NCBI RefSeq assembly: GCF_030056815.1
Contig: NZ_JASHKR010000001.1
Coordinates: forward strand, 185,036-249,035
Direction of reading: 5' to 3'
DNA from: Rhodococcus sp. IEGM 1379
GTDB taxonomy: Bacteria; Actinomycetota; Actinomycetes; Mycobacteriales; Mycobacteriaceae
DNA length: 64,000 nucleotides
Below are positions 18,000-28,415 of the stretch, in pieces (within the stretch, counting starts at the first letter, position 1; every line of letters begins with the position of its first letter). A program made the translations under genes and the position numbers. Under the pieces are notes generated by a model, which worked only from the letters and a program-made list of their open reading frames with translations, was not told the origin of the DNA and did not search any database.

Positions 18000-20632
18000 G
18001 TGATCGGTAAGGACCGCCACATATGGTGGACTATTCCTGATCGGCGTACGCACCCCGATTCGATTCCCCACCGAGCACACTTCACGAAACTCGATCAGCA
18101 TGCCGCGCTGACCATCATCCGCGCGCCGATCGGTTACGGAAAATCAACACTGGTCGCCTCCTGGTTGCGCACAATTCAAGCGACCGAGCGCATTGTCGTC
18201 TGGGTCCCCGAGCCTGCTCCGTCTCTGACCTCCCACGACTACTGGCGAGGCGCGCTACACAAGCTCCTGAACGCTGGAGTTGTGTTGCCGAATGGTGCGG
18301 ACGATCCGGAATTGGATCCGTATACCGCGATAATCAGCGTCCTCTGCGACACCCCACGCCCGGTAATTCTTGTACTGATCAGACCTGACAAGGTCGATAG
18401 CAGGCTGGACGAAAGCCTGGTCGATCTCGTCAAATATTGCGAAAATGTCAATCTCATCGTGACGTTGACCGGTCGCAGAGTATTCTCCGAACCTCACCTG
18501 CTCGATATCGATCAAGAATCGATCAGCACACACGACCTTCTGTACACACTCGAGGATACGACCAGCGTTCTCGAAGCGTCCGGGGCAAAATTACTTCCCG
18601 GCGAGACCGAACATATTCATTCGATTACCGGCGGGCTACCGGCCTTGATACGCCGCGCAATATCAGTACTCAAGAACCTTCCAGCACTGGCCGGCCGCGA
18701 ATATCTCCTCGGGCATAATCTACGACAGGTAATCGAGCACTACACCCAGGAATTTATCGCGGCCAAGGCGCACCTGGTGGACCAGTACGATCTTGTCCTC
18801 GCAACGGCACCGGCTCGTGAACTCACCGTCGATATAGTGATGCGATTGTTCACATCCCCCGATTCCCCTGAACAAATTCGCGATCGACTCTTGTCGCTCG
18901 AAGCCGTCGGGGTGCTGTCGCCGGTCGACACTGCGGTCACCGAAACCTGGAGATTCGCACCGCCGATCCGGCAAGCCATCCTTAGGCTGGATGCCACTCA
19001 GGGCTCTAACCTGGCTGGACGATTGTCTTACCTCGCGCGCGCACAACTTCACGCGGGGGCACATGCGTCCGCGCTCGACTATGCGGTCGAGGCACAGGAT
19101 TGGGCCCTCGCAGTCGACATCCTCGACAAGCACTGGCCAACGATGATTGCGGACAATCTCGAGTTGGTATTCTCTGCCTTCCAACAGATTCCGATTGACA
19201 CCACCGACAAGAACTCGAGCTTCCGGGCCGCCCGCAATCTGTACCTGCAACATCCCGATGAGCAGGTGGCCTTCGGAGACTCACTACCCGAATCATCAAA
19301 CGAGCTGCGTGATCTCGGAGCGAGTGCCGACGCGGTGTCAGCTTTGAGCATCGGTTGCATTCAAGCTGTGATGCTCATTCATGTCGGCGAATACGATCGC
19401 GCAGCAGAACTCACTGTCCGTCTTATCGAACTGAGCCGCAACATCGCCGAAATCGATCGACATGACATCAGCGACCAGATTTCCACCATGCGGGCGCAAT
19501 GGGCGATCACCTTCCAGTTGAACGGTCGGCTTGCCGAATCGACCAGCCTGGCTCGGATGGCTTACTGGGGCGCCAGATCACAACGAATTGAGTACGTCGC
19601 TCGCAGTGCTGCGGGTACTGCCGCCTTGAACTGGGCCATAGTGGGTGAACCGCGCCGCGCACGTCAATGGTCTGATCTCGAGCAAGAACATCGGAACATC
19701 GGAACATCGGGATCAGGATGCAGTCCCAAGTCAAGGTTGCCGGACTGACTGCCTGCGCCTTGACATCGCTTGATTCGCTCGATTTCGAGGGCGCCGAAGG
19801 GGCGCTGACCGAACTGGGGCACCCCACGGAGAACGACGCACTCTATGCGGACGAATTCTGGGCGTTTACCGTCTACGCGCGCAGTCAGTTCGCCCTCAGC
19901 TGCAATGACGCGTTCTCCGCATTGTCCTTGCTACGCAGAACAGTCGCTGCCCACAGCGCACAGTGCAATCCCACGTCTATAGCCCAACCACTGATGCAGT
20001 CCGCCGAGATGGATCTACTTCTCGCCCTCGGGGAAGGAAACATGGCAGCATCGCTGGCAGGCGACATCACCGACCCCGGAAGCAGTCCGTGGACCCTGGT
20101 CTCCGTCGCACGCGTTCGGCAACGGATGGGTCAGAACCGATCCGCGATCGCGTTGTGCCATCAGTACAACGGGGACGGTCAACCCTACCCGCGGGCTCAG
20201 ATGGAGTCCCTTCTGATTCAAGCAGTTGCGCACTGGGGACTGGGTGAACAACAGGATTCGGTCGATGCCTGGTCCAGAGCCTGCACCATCGCAGATCAGA
20301 ACGGATTACTGCGCTCGTTCGCCACCGTCGCTGCGCTCGACATCGAGAACCTCGAATCGGCGGCGGCAACGCATTCGCCCGCCCTCACAGAATTCCTGAA
20401 AACCGCTACGCGGGAAGTATTTCCGAAGTCTGTACACATCGTCACTCTGACCGAACGTGAACGCAAAGTCCTTCTGTTACTTGCCGCCGGGATGAGTTCC
20501 ACCGCGATGTCCGAGAAACTCCACGTATCCACCAACACCGTCAAGTCGCAATTGCGTTCGGTATACAAGAAACTCGACGCACACAATCGGGATGAAGCAA
20601 TCGCACAAGCGCATGCGCTGCGATTTATCTGA
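18000..20632 (+). pseudogene. MalT/LuxR-type large ATP-dependent regulator, split by an 8-bp tandem repeat
   Basis: Two adjacent frames (18000-19748 and 19718-20632) form one regulator of about 874 residues if 8 bp are removed. The first part has the P-loop APIGYGKSTL near residue 43 and a STAND-type NTPase followed by helical TPR-like repeats; the second continues the repeats and ends in a LuxR HTH (TLTERERKVLLLLAAGMSSTAMSEKLHVSTNTVKSQLRSVYKKL). The break lies at three perfect copies of AACATCGG (19687-19710); two copies would restore the frame across E-H-R-N-I-G to the second part. AAGGAG precedes the GTG start at 18000. It may be off, truncated, or a sequencing error. The regulatory target is unknown. 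Confidence 0.85.
19687..19710 (+). repeat. Triple 8-bp tandem repeat inside the MalT/LuxR gene
   Basis: Three perfect head-to-tail copies of AACATCGG. Because 8 is not a multiple of 3, each gain or loss of a unit shifts the frame; two or five copies give a full-length protein, three give a stop at 19746-19748. Confidence 0.9.
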
Positions 20633-20652
20633 CGTTGGTCCCGAGAACAAAG

Positions 20653-20703
20653 CAGCGTGGTCGCTGTAATTCCCCAGCTCGGAGAATTACAACGACCACG
20701 CTG
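20653..20703. terminator. Convergent terminator between the LuxR-type gene and meaB
   Basis: 20-nt arms (20653-20672 with 20684-20703) with one mismatch and an 11-nt loop, placed 21 nt after the regulator stop and 21 nt after the meaB stop on the other strand. Confidence 0.9.
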
Positions 20704-20724
20704 TCTATGCTCTGACGAACGCGT

Positions 20725-21744
20725 CTAGTTGCTTCCGTCGAATGCGTCGAGAATCCGCTGAGCAGCCAGAGCTGCCGTCAAGGATCCGTCGCGCACACTC
20801 TCCTCGACGTCGGCGCGAATGGCCCGAACCCGCTCGTTACTCGAAAGTCTGCGCAGCAGTTGGTCGTTGACCATAGTCCACGTCCAATCGACTTGTTGCT
20901 GTCGACGCTTCTCGTCGAACTGACCGGCTTCGGTGAGCACCTCACGATGCTTGACGACGGTTCTCCAAAACTCGTCCAGACCAAGTCCCTCGAGGCCGCT
21001 CATCGTGATGACAGGCGGTTTCCAGATTGCGTCGTGCGGGTAGATCAGTCGTAGTGCACCGGCGAGTTCGCGGGCCGCGCCCTTCGCTTCACGTTCATGC
21101 TTTCCGTCGGCCTTGTTGACGGCCACCAGATCGGCGAGTTCGAGGACACCCTTCTTGATGCCCTGCAACTGATCTCCGGTGCGGGCGAGCGTCAGGAAGG
21201 TGAAGCAGTCCACCATGTTTGCGACGGTGACCTCGGACTGGCCGACGCCCACCGTCTCCACCAGGATCACGTCGAAGCCGGCAGCTTCGAGCAACACGAT
21301 GGTCTCGCGTGTCGCCTTCGCGACACCGCCGAGGGTTCCGGACGTGGGTGACGGCCGAATGTACGCGTTCGGTTCGACGGTAAGCCGAGCCATGCGCGTC
21401 TTGTCGCCGAGAATGGAACCGCCGGTGCGGGTGGACGACGGATCGACCGCCAACACCGCAACGCGATGTCCCTTGCCTAGCAAGTACATTCCGAGCGCGT
21501 CGATGAATGTCGATTTGCCGACGCCCGGAACACCGGTGATACCGATGCGATGCGCTCCCCCGGCCTCGGGCAACAACTTCAGGAGAAGCTCCTGAGCCAG
21601 GGCCCGGTGATCGTCGCGAGTGGACTCGACGAGGGTGATCGCCCGAGCGAGGCCGGCGCGCTGATTTGCGCGCACGGCCTCGGCGAGGGAGTCCACAGAT
21701 GGCCTAGCCGTTGGCGTCGGCGTGTCGATGGGCCTACGTGCCAT
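20725..21744 (-). CDS. meaB: Methylmalonyl-CoA mutase-associated G-protein chaperone MeaB
   Basis: A 339-residue GTPase that loads and protects adenosylcobalamin in methylmalonyl-CoA mutase. Visible: the P-loop GVPGVGKSTF near residue 73, DPSSTRTGGSILGDKTRM, VETVGVGQSE (switch region) and the base-recognition motif VNKADG. The C-terminus (FDEKRRQQQVDWTWTMVNDQLLRRL) is the dimerisation arm. It starts 17 nt after mutB, so it is the last gene of the mut operon. Older annotations call this family ArgK, a wrong assignment to arginine transport. Confidence 0.95.
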   Translation of the reverse strand: MARRPIDTPTPTARPSVDSLAEAVRANQRAGLARAITLVESTRDDHRALAQELLLKLLPEAGGAHRIGITGVPGVGKSTFIDALGMYLLGKGHRVAVLAVDPSSTRTGGSILGDKTRMARLTVEPNAYIRPSPTSGTLGGVAKATRETIVLLEAAGFDVILVETVGVGQSEVTVANMVDCFTFLTLARTGDQLQGIKKGVLELADLVAVNKADGKHEREAKGAARELAGALRLIYPHDAIWKPPVITMSGLEGLGLDEFWRTVVKHREVLTEAGQFDEKRRQQQVDWTWTMVNDQLLRRLSSNERVRAIRADVEESVRDGSLTAALAAQRILDAFDGSN

Positions 21745-21761
21745 CTTCAGTGAATCCCTTC

Positions 21762-24014
21762 TCAGGTGAGATCGTGCCCCAGTGCGACGGCCAACTTCTC
21801 CAACAATCCGCTGGCAGCGTCGGCGATGACCGTGCCGGGCGGGAAGATCGCCGTAGCGCCTGCCTCGTACAGTTCGTCGAAGTCACCGGGCGGGATAACG
21901 CCGCCGACAACGATCATGATGTCGGGGCGACCGGCCGCAGCCAAAGCTTCCCGCAATGCCGGCACCAAGGTGAGGTGACCGGCTGCCAACGACGACACAC
22001 CGACTACGTGGACGTCGTTGTCGGCCGCCTGGTTGGCGACCTCTTCTGGGGTCTGGAACAGCGGTCCGACGTCCACGTCGAATCCGATGTCGGCGAAGGC
22101 CGTGGAGATGACCTTCTGGCCGCGGTCGTGACCGTCCTGGCCCATCTTGGCGACGAGGATGCGGGGACGACGTCCCTCTTCCGCGGCGAACTTCTCGACC
22201 AACTTCATTGCATTGCTGATGTTGCTCACCGACCCTGCCTCGTCGCGGTATACACCGCTGATGGTGCGAATCTCGGCCTGATGGCGTCCGTACACCTTTT
22301 CGAGGGCGTCGGAAATTTCGCCGACGGTGGCCATAGCCTTTGCTGCGACCACGGCGAGGGCGAGCAGGTTGTTCTCCATGCCTCCTTCAGCGGAGGCAGC
22401 TGCGCGGGTGAGGTTCGCGAGTGCAGCTTCGACGGCGTCCGAATCACGTTCCGCGCGAAGAGTAACCAGCTTCTCGAGCTGTTCCTTACGCACCTTGGAG
22501 TTCTCGACCTTGAGGACCTCGATGGTGTCGGCCTCGTCGGGAACGTACTTGTTGACGCCGATCAGCGGCTGGCGACCGGAGTCGATGCGTGCCTGGGTGC
22601 GTGCTGCGGCTTCCTCGATGCGGAGCTTCGGGATACCTTCGTTGATGGCCTGAGCCATGCCGCCGGCCTCTTCGACCTCCGCGATGTGCGCGCGTGCCCG
22701 GTTGGCGAGCTCGTTGGTGAGCCACTCGACGTAGTACGAGCCGCCCCACGGGTCGATGGGACGCACGGTGCCCGATTCCTGCTGCAGGAGCAGCTGGGTG
22801 TTGCGGGCGATGCGAGCGGAGAAGTCCGTCGGCAGAGCCAACGCTTCGTCGAGCGCGTTGGTGTGCAGCGACTGGGTGTGGCCCTGGGTAGCGGCCATGG
22901 CTTCGACGCAGGTACGCGGAACGTTGTTGAAGACGTCCTGCGCGGTGAGCGACCAGCCCGAGGTCTGCGAGTGGGTACGCAGCGACAGCGATTTTGCGTT
23001 CTTGGGATCGAACTTGGCAACAAGTTCGGCCCACAGGAGACGGCCGGCGCGCAGCTTGGCGACCTCCATGAAGAAGTTCATCCCGATTGCCCAGAAGAAG
23101 GACAGGCGCGGCGCGAATGTGTCGATGTCCATGCCTGCTTCGAGGCCGGCGCGGATGTACTCGACGCCGTCGGCGAGGGTGTATGCCAACTCCAGATCGG
23201 CTGTGGCACCGGCTTCTTGGATGTGGTAGCCCGAGATAGAGATGGAGTTGTACTTCGGCATCTCAGCACTGGAGTAGGCAAAGATGTCGGAGATGATCCG
23301 CATGGACGGCTTGGGCGGATAGATGTAGGTATTGCGGACCATGAACTCTTTCAGAATGTCATTCTGAATTGTTCCGGCCAGCTTGTCCGGGGTGACACCC
23401 TGCTCGGCTGCCGCAGCAACGTAGAGCGCGAGGATCGGCAGCACAGCGCCGTTCATCGTCATCGACACCGATACCTGCGAGAGGTCGATTCCGTCGAACA
23501 ACTGACGCATGTCGAGGATGGAATCGATTGCCACGCCGGCCATTCCGACGTCGCCCGCGACGCGCGGGTGATCGGAATCGTAGCCGCGGTGCGTCGCGAG
23601 GTCGAAGGCGACCGACAGGCCCTTCTGGCCGGCTGCGAGGTTACGACGGTAGAACGCGTTGGACTCAGCGGCCGTCGAGAAGCCGGCGTACTGGCGAATC
23701 GTCCACGGCTGGTTCACGTACATGGTCGGGTACGGACCACGTAGGAACGGTGCTGCACCGGGGAAACTGTCCAGCGGGTAGCCGGACTGCGCTGCGGCAT
23801 CGCGGTCTGCACCGGTGTAGACCGGCTTGACGTCGATACCTTCCGGGGTGGACCACACAACCTGCTCGGCCGCGTAATTGTTGGCGGTAGCACCCTCTTC
23901 GATGAGTGCCTGCGTCTGCTGCGCCGACGGCGGGGTGGGTACCGGAGACTGCGGGTCCTCGAGTGGGACCTCGGCGAAACTGCCGATCACGTGCTTGACC
24001 TCTCGTGTCGTCAC
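21762..24014 (-). CDS. mutB: Methylmalonyl-CoA mutase, large (catalytic) subunit
   Basis: A 750-residue subunit that interconverts (R)-methylmalonyl-CoA and succinyl-CoA using adenosylcobalamin, in propionate and odd-chain/branched catabolism. The TIM-barrel domain (about 60-560) includes [26 protein letters not shown]; the B12 domain at the end has the cobalt-ligand motif DGHDRG in [14 protein letters not shown], followed by GVSSLAAGH and [11 protein letters not shown]. The ATG overlaps the mutA stop by 4 nt, implying coupled translation. Length is normal. Confidence 0.97.
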   Translation of the reverse strand: MTTREVKHVIGSFAEVPLEDPQSPVPTPPSAQQTQALIEEGATANNYAAEQVVWSTPEGIDVKPVYTGADRDAAAQSGYPLDSFPGAAPFLRGPYPTMYVNQPWTIRQYAGFSTAAESNAFYRRNLAAGQKGLSVAFDLATHRGYDSDHPRVAGDVGMAGVAIDSILDMRQLFDGIDLSQVSVSMTMNGAVLPILALYVAAAAEQGVTPDKLAGTIQNDILKEFMVRNTYIYPPKPSMRIISDIFAYSSAEMPKYNSISISGYHIQEAGATADLELAYTLADGVEYIRAGLEAGMDIDTFAPRLSFFWAIGMNFFMEVAKLRAGRLLWAELVAKFDPKNAKSLSLRTHSQTSGWSLTAQDVFNNVPRTCVEAMAATQGHTQSLHTNALDEALALPTDFSARIARNTQLLLQQESGTVRPIDPWGGSYYVEWLTNELANRARAHIAEVEEAGGMAQAINEGIPKLRIEEAAARTQARIDSGRQPLIGVNKYVPDEADTIEVLKVENSKVRKEQLEKLVTLRAERDSDAVEAALANLTRAAASAEGGMENNLLALAVVAAKAMATVGEISDALEKVYGRHQAEIRTISGVYRDEAGSVSNISNAMKLVEKFAAEEGRRPRILVAKMGQDGHDRGQKVISTAFADIGFDVDVGPLFQTPEEVANQAADNDVHVVGVSSLAAGHLTLVPALREALAAAGRPDIMIVVGGVIPPGDFDELYEAGATAIFPPGTVIADAASGLLEKLAVALGHDLT

Positions 24015-25906
24015 TTGGAGCTTCCCGTCTCGATGAAGTCGAGCAGTTCGGTCAGAGCCGAGACTGCGTCGATGCGGGCTGTGAGGAATCCGTCCGGACG
24101 ACTCTCGCCCGTAGCGTCGGCGACTGCCTTTTCCGGTCCGGCCAGCAGCACCTTGGTGATGCCTGCGCTGCGGAGTTCCGCGACAGCGGCTGCGGCGTTT
24201 TCGCCGTAGCGCTTGTCAGTGCCACACAGCACGGCGACGGTTGCACCGGAAGCCTTGACGGCTGCGGCAATGGCGTCAGCGCCAACCTCGAGCTGGCCGG
24301 GGTTGACTGCGTCGATTCCGCCCGAAGCGAGCAGGTTGGACGCAAAGGTGGTGCGCACGTTGTGTTCTGCGACGGACCCCAAGGGTGCGAGCAGAACAGT
24401 CGGGCGGGCACCGCCGGCGCTCAGGAACGCGTCCGAGCGATCACGCAGAGCCTCGAAGGCGGCTGCGTAACGGGCAACAACCTGACCCGGCTCGACAGCT
24501 GCCGCGGAGAGCGGATCTTCGCCGAGGTTCGGGAACTCGTTGACTCCGGTGACGGTTGTCTTGCGGTGTGCGATGTCGGAGTCGCGCTTGGCCTTGGTAG
24601 CGGCGATGCGATCGGAGACGATTCCCGCCTCGAGCGCGGCCAGGTATCCACCGGCTGCTTCGATTTCCTGGAAGAACTCCCACGCCGTGGCGGCGATCTG
24701 CTGCGTCAGGTCCTCGACGTACCAGGAACCTGCCGACGGGTCCAGCACGCGGCCCAGATGCGACTCCTCGAGAAGGAGCAGCTGCGTGTTGCGGGCGATG
24801 CGCGAGGAGAAGGACTTGGTGACGCCGAGTGTGCCGTCGGCCAAAGCCACGTCGAACGGAAGAACGGTGACGGCGTCTGCTCCGCCGACGCCCGCGCCGA
24901 ACGCAGCGAGGGTGGTGCGCAACATGTTCACCCAGGGATCACGCTGAGCCATCATCGCGGCCGAGGTAACCGCGTGCTGCGGAGCTCCACCGAAGTCGGA
25001 TGCTCCGCAGACCTGCGCGATACGTGCCCAGACGAGACGGGCGGCACGGAACTTCGCGATGGTCTGGAACTGATCGTCGGTAGCCGAGTAACGGAAAGCC
25101 AACTGCTGCAATGCAGCTCCGATGGTCAAGCCGTTTTCTGCAGTGAGTGCGCGCAAGTATTCGAGGCCTGCTGCGATCGCGGCGCCGAGCTCCTCGGCGT
25201 CACCGGCACCGGCATTGTGGAATGCGGTGCCGTCGACGGTGATCGCGTGCACGGTTTCGGTGCGAGCTGCAGCAAGTGCTGCCAGCTCGACGGCTTCAGC
25301 CAGATCGACGTCGGCTGCACCGGAGAAAGAACTGGTGAGCGGAGCGGCACCGAGGTGGACGCGGATGCTGCTACGTTCGCTGACACCGTCGCCGGCTTCA
25401 GCGCGAGCATCGAGGAGTACCAGCACTGCGCGAGCAGCGGCACTTGCCTCTGCGCCGGCGTCGAGTGTCAGCGGAGCGAGATCGAGGAGAACGCCGTCGA
25501 GTGCTGAGGCAAGGTCAGCGACGGGAACGCCATCGACGCCGGCCTTGAGCCAGAGCGCACTGACACCGTTCTCGAGGGAATCGAGGATGGTGCGATTGGT
25601 GTCAGCGGCGGAGGTGGTTCCGAACTGCGCGGAAACCAACCAGCCGGCGTTGACGTCGCGGTGGGCGTCGACTCCACGCACGTAGGGGAAGCTGCCGGGC
25701 AGCGTCTGCTCGGGGCGCTCGTCGCGAGGGCTGTAGAGCGGCGCGACAGTGACTCCGTCGTAGGTGACGGTTTCGAGCAGCTTCTGCGGCTCGGGGCCTA
25801 GTTCTGCTGCATCGACTCGACGGGACTTGGCGAGCACTCCGGCGACGGAGCGTTGCCACTCCGCGTATGCCTGCTCGACAGCCTCGGCTTCTGAAGCTAA
25901 TGACAC
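24011..25906 (-). CDS. mutA: Methylmalonyl-CoA mutase, small subunit
   Basis: A 631-residue paralogue of MutB that forms the heterodimer but lacks catalysis. It keeps the barrel region ([28 protein letters not shown]) but its C-terminal domain has no DxHxxG cobalamin-ligand motif, as expected for small subunits. First gene of the mutA-mutB-meaB operon; the start is the GTG at 25906 with GAGAGG about 11 nt upstream. A possible -10 element (TATAAC on the minus strand, about 25935-25940) lies upstream. Confidence 0.95.
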   Translation of the reverse strand: MSLASEAEAVEQAYAEWQRSVAGVLAKSRRVDAAELGPEPQKLLETVTYDGVTVAPLYSPRDERPEQTLPGSFPYVRGVDAHRDVNAGWLVSAQFGTTSAADTNRTILDSLENGVSALWLKAGVDGVPVADLASALDGVLLDLAPLTLDAGAEASAAARAVLVLLDARAEAGDGVSERSSIRVHLGAAPLTSSFSGAADVDLAEAVELAALAAARTETVHAITVDGTAFHNAGAGDAEELGAAIAAGLEYLRALTAENGLTIGAALQQLAFRYSATDDQFQTIAKFRAARLVWARIAQVCGASDFGGAPQHAVTSAAMMAQRDPWVNMLRTTLAAFGAGVGGADAVTVLPFDVALADGTLGVTKSFSSRIARNTQLLLLEESHLGRVLDPSAGSWYVEDLTQQIAATAWEFFQEIEAAGGYLAALEAGIVSDRIAATKAKRDSDIAHRKTTVTGVNEFPNLGEDPLSAAAVEPGQVVARYAAAFEALRDRSDAFLSAGGARPTVLLAPLGSVAEHNVRTTFASNLLASGGIDAVNPGQLEVGADAIAAAVKASGATVAVLCGTDKRYGENAAAAVAELRSAGITKVLLAGPEKAVADATGESRPDGFLTARIDAVSALTELLDFIETGSSK

Positions 25907-26293
25907 TGTGTCCGCTGCCTCTCATTGTGCGTGAGCGTTATACCGGTAATCGGTTTTCTTCGTTAGTTCTGTGATGCTAACCCGCGTCTGGACGCACATA
26001 TCGTGAGGATCACGTCACGTTCGCAGCGAGCGAGTCCGTTAAGGCCTGTTGTTAACGCGTGGACCCGCAGATTCAGCAGACCCCAGGTCTATTTCCCAGT
26101 CATTACCTAGCGATTGTTCAGCATGTTTGCGGGTTACCGGCGAGTAGTTTCATTGAGCAGGACCGCGCAGGTCACCTACCCCGACAGCGCAGTGGCGTTC
26201 ATCACACGACGCTGATCGTGGCGTGAATTCTCGGATTTCTTGCACGCTGAACGCGGGCATTCGGCACCGGCACCGGTAGCCTTGGGCCCTGTG
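25907..26293. other. Divergent intergenic region between mutA and the TVP38 gene
   Basis: 387 bp without a convincing gene. It must hold the mut promoter. A short palindrome TACCGGTA lies at about 25943-25950. I saw no known propionate-regulator box and no hairpin strong enough to report. Confidence 0.5.
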
Positions 26294-26998
26294 ATGCGGC
26301 GCCTGCTGGACCGAAGATTGATCGTGATTATCCTGGTTGTGCTCGGCCTGTTCGCCGTAGCACTCTTGGCCCCACACCCGACGGTGTCGCAGATGCGCGA
26401 ATGGGCGGATTCCGTCGGACCGATGTTTCCCCTCGTGTTCTTTCTGGTTCATGCACTTGTCACTGTCGCGCCCGTTCCGCGCACAATCTTTACTCTGAGC
26501 GCCGGCGTTCTGTTCGGTTCTGCGATGGGTATCGGCCTCACTATTGCGGCTACGACAGTCAGCGCAATCCTTGCCCTCTACCTGGTACGTGCCATCGGCC
26601 GTGACGCCGTCTGGCAACGGATATCGAGTCCGACGATCAGGCGAGTGGACGAACGAATCGAGAAGCGCGGCTGGCTGGCCGTGGGCTCGTTGAGACTGAT
26701 CGCGTTCGCTCCCTTCTCTGTTGTGAACTACTGCTGTGGAATCTCATCCATCCGCCTGGTGCCTTATGTACTGGCCACCGTGGTGGGGATTCTGCCCGGC
26801 ACGGTTGGCATCGTCGTCCTCGGCGACGCCCTGTCCGGCGAAGCCGATCCGCGCCTACTTGTTCTGTCGGGAGTCTGCATTGCCGTCGGCATCGGCGGAT
26901 TGCTGTTCGATGCGCGCAAGACGACTGCCGATCTGAAGCAACACCCCACAGGTCAACCCATTAAGGTTGATCTTCTAACATCAACCGTTAAAGATTGA
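26294..26998 (+). CDS. TVP38/TMEM64 (DedA-related) membrane protein
   Basis: A 234-residue membrane protein with about five or six helices. The VTT-domain signature is visible as PVPRTIFTLSAGVLFGSAMGIGLTIAATTVSAILALYLVRAIGRD, then LRLIAFAPFSVVNYCCGISSIRLVPYVLATVVGILPGT. Relatives are phospholipid scramblases or flippases. The ATG at 26294 was chosen because the hydrophobic part follows at once; GTG at 26291 and TTG at 26240 are alternatives. The promoter of the next gene overlaps its last codons. Confidence 0.85.
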   Translation: MRRLLDRRLIVIILVVLGLFAVALLAPHPTVSQMREWADSVGPMFPLVFFLVHALVTVAPVPRTIFTLSAGVLFGSAMGIGLTIAATTVSAILALYLVRAIGRDAVWQRISSPTIRRVDERIEKRGWLAVGSLRLIAFAPFSVVNYCCGISSIRLVPYVLATVVGILPGTVGIVVLGDALSGEADPRLLVLSGVCIAVGIGGLLFDARKTTADLKQHPTGQPIKVDLLTSTVKD

Positions 26999-27029
26999 CT
27001 TGTAATAGTCAACCTCTTATCATTGACCT
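26962..27029 (+). promoter_or_regulatory. SigA-type promoter with nested inverted repeats; leaderless start
   Basis: TTGACT (26995-27000), a 17-nt spacer and TATCAT (27018-27023) lie so that transcription should begin at about 27030, exactly the ATG of the next gene. The -35 box is the left arm of TTGACT-N6-AGTCAA (26995-27012). A second repeat, GGTTGAT-N8-ATCAACC, occupies 26965-26986. These look like operator half-sites of TTGA(C/T)-type. Confidence 0.75.
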
Positions 27030-27635
27030 ATGTTCGTGTTGACGGTAGACCAACGGCGCAGTCGTCACGACATCGATCGTGTCGAAAACATCCTTCATGA
27101 ATTGCGGTCCACTCCGCTCCTTCGCCCATTCGAGCGGACGGCGGGAGACGAAATCCAGGCGGTCACCGACAACCCCCAACTCGTAGTGGACCTGGTACTC
27201 GACCTCTTGCGACGCGGATACTGGAGTGTCGGAATCGGACTGGGTCCCGTCGAAGAACCACTTCCGGCCCAGACACGCGCCGGTCGGGGTCCCGCATTCG
27301 AAGCCGCCCGCGTTGCCGTCGAGCGCGCCAAGAAGGCCCCGGCACGCATCGCTGTCGAACAGGAACCCGCCGATACAACCCTGGCCGAACGTGCCGCCGA
27401 CATCGAAGGTGCATTCACCCTGCTGGGCACGATCGTGATCCGCCAGACCCCTGACGGACGTGAAGCTATCGCCTTGATGGACGCCGGCCTCACTCAAGTT
27501 GCTGCAGCGCAGCAACTCGGAATCACCAAGCAAGCCATGTCGAAACGACTCCTGACCGCGGGGTGGCAGGCCGAACTTGCTGGTCGCCGACTCGTAGAGA
27601 GGCTCCTGACCGCGGCTACGGACGAGCATCGCTGA
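27030..27635 (+). CDS. SatD-like protein with C-terminal helix-turn-helix
   Basis: A 201-residue protein. The first about 110 residues follow the SatD pattern: MFVLTVDQRRSRHDIDRV, a GDEIQAV block near residue 39, and a Gly-rich WSVGIGLGPVEE. The C-terminal 50 residues contain a helix-turn-helix (GLTQVAAAQQLGITKQAMSKRL). Role unknown; probably a sensor or regulator. The mRNA appears leaderless. The next small membrane protein gene begins 3 nt after the stop, so the two form an operon. Confidence 0.7.
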   Translation: MFVLTVDQRRSRHDIDRVENILHELRSTPLLRPFERTAGDEIQAVTDNPQLVVDLVLDLLRRGYWSVGIGLGPVEEPLPAQTRAGRGPAFEAARVAVERAKKAPARIAVEQEPADTTLAERAADIEGAFTLLGTIVIRQTPDGREAIALMDAGLTQVAAAQQLGITKQAMSKRLLTAGWQAELAGRRLVERLLTAATDEHR

Positions 27636-27638
27636 CCA

Positions 27639-27929
27639 ATGAGAAACTTTCTTGCGCAGCATCAACGCCGAATTCTGTTGATACTTCTCGTCGGAGTGCT
27701 GGTCGCCGTCGGAAGTCTGTGGTGGACGAAGACGATCAACTTCTCAACATTGCGGTCGACTTCAGTTCCGAATCCTCCGAGAATCCTGGTCGCAGCACTT
27801 GGCCGAACCCCCGGCGCCCCACAAACACTGGCCAACTACGCCGCGCAAGCACTCAGTTCCATGATGAACGCCACCACCCTTGCCCGAACCGGTGAGGCGA
27901 ACGTGACTTCACTCCTCCTCGAAATTTAG
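27639..27929 (+). CDS. Small single-pass membrane protein, LWWTKT family
   Basis: A 96-residue protein with one N-terminal helix (RILLILLVGVLVAVGSLWW) after a short basic stretch and a mostly polar C-terminal part, expected outside the membrane. It resembles the product at 45699 in spacing and in the motif G-x-LWWT(K/R)T-x-x-FS, so the two are paralogues in my reading. It is 3 nt behind the SatD-like gene. Function unknown. Confidence 0.65.
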   Translation: MRNFLAQHQRRILLILLVGVLVAVGSLWWTKTINFSTLRSTSVPNPPRILVAALGRTPGAPQTLANYAAQALSSMMNATTLARTGEANVTSLLLEI

Positions 27930-28003
27930 TCCACGGACGGTGCCATCACATTCGATCAGGAATCAAGAAGCGCCCATACGATCCGGCAACTAGCGTCATT
28001 TCT

Positions 28004-28414
28004 ATGAACCTCACCATCCACTCCGCCTTTCTCCCCCACATCGATCACGAGGCTTCGCTGGCCTTCTACCGCGACATTCTCGGCTTCGACGTTCGCAAAG
28101 ACGTCGGCTACAACGGGATGCACTGGATCACCGTCGGCCACCCGAACCAGCCCGATACCTCCCTCGTCCTGCACCCACCGACCGCCGACCCCGGAATCAC
28201 CGACGGCGAACGCCGCACCATCACGGAAATGATGGCCAAGGGCACGTACGCCATCCTCACGCTGGCAACCCCCGACCTCGACGCGACATTCGCGCAGCTC
28301 GCAGCGAGTGGCGCCGAGATCGTCCAGGAACCGATCGAGCAGCCGTACGGAATCCGCGACTGCGCAGTTCGCGACCCCGCCGGCAACCTGATCCGTATCA
28401 ACGAGGTGAAGTGA
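28004..28414 (+). CDS. VOC superfamily (glyoxalase/dioxygenase fold) protein
   Basis: A 136-residue protein with two beta-alpha-beta-beta-beta units: IDHEASLAFYRDILGFDVRKDVGYNGMHWITVG and LDATFAQLAASGAEIVQEPIEQPYGIRDCAVRDPAGNLIRI. The latter ends in the typical DP.GN...I metal/substrate strand. Cytosolic; substrate unknown. It lies 1 nt before the next VOC gene. Confidence 0.85.
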   Translation: MNLTIHSAFLPHIDHEASLAFYRDILGFDVRKDVGYNGMHWITVGHPNQPDTSLVLHPPTADPGITDGERRTITEMMAKGTYAILTLATPDLDATFAQLAASGAEIVQEPIEQPYGIRDCAVRDPAGNLIRINEVK

Positions 28415-28415
28415 C

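Noticed and set aside
21711-23744. 677-codon plus-strand frame
   Set aside because: Antisense to mutB; long antisense frames are common in GC-rich genes.
24005-25507. 500-codon plus-strand frame
   Set aside because: Antisense to mutA.
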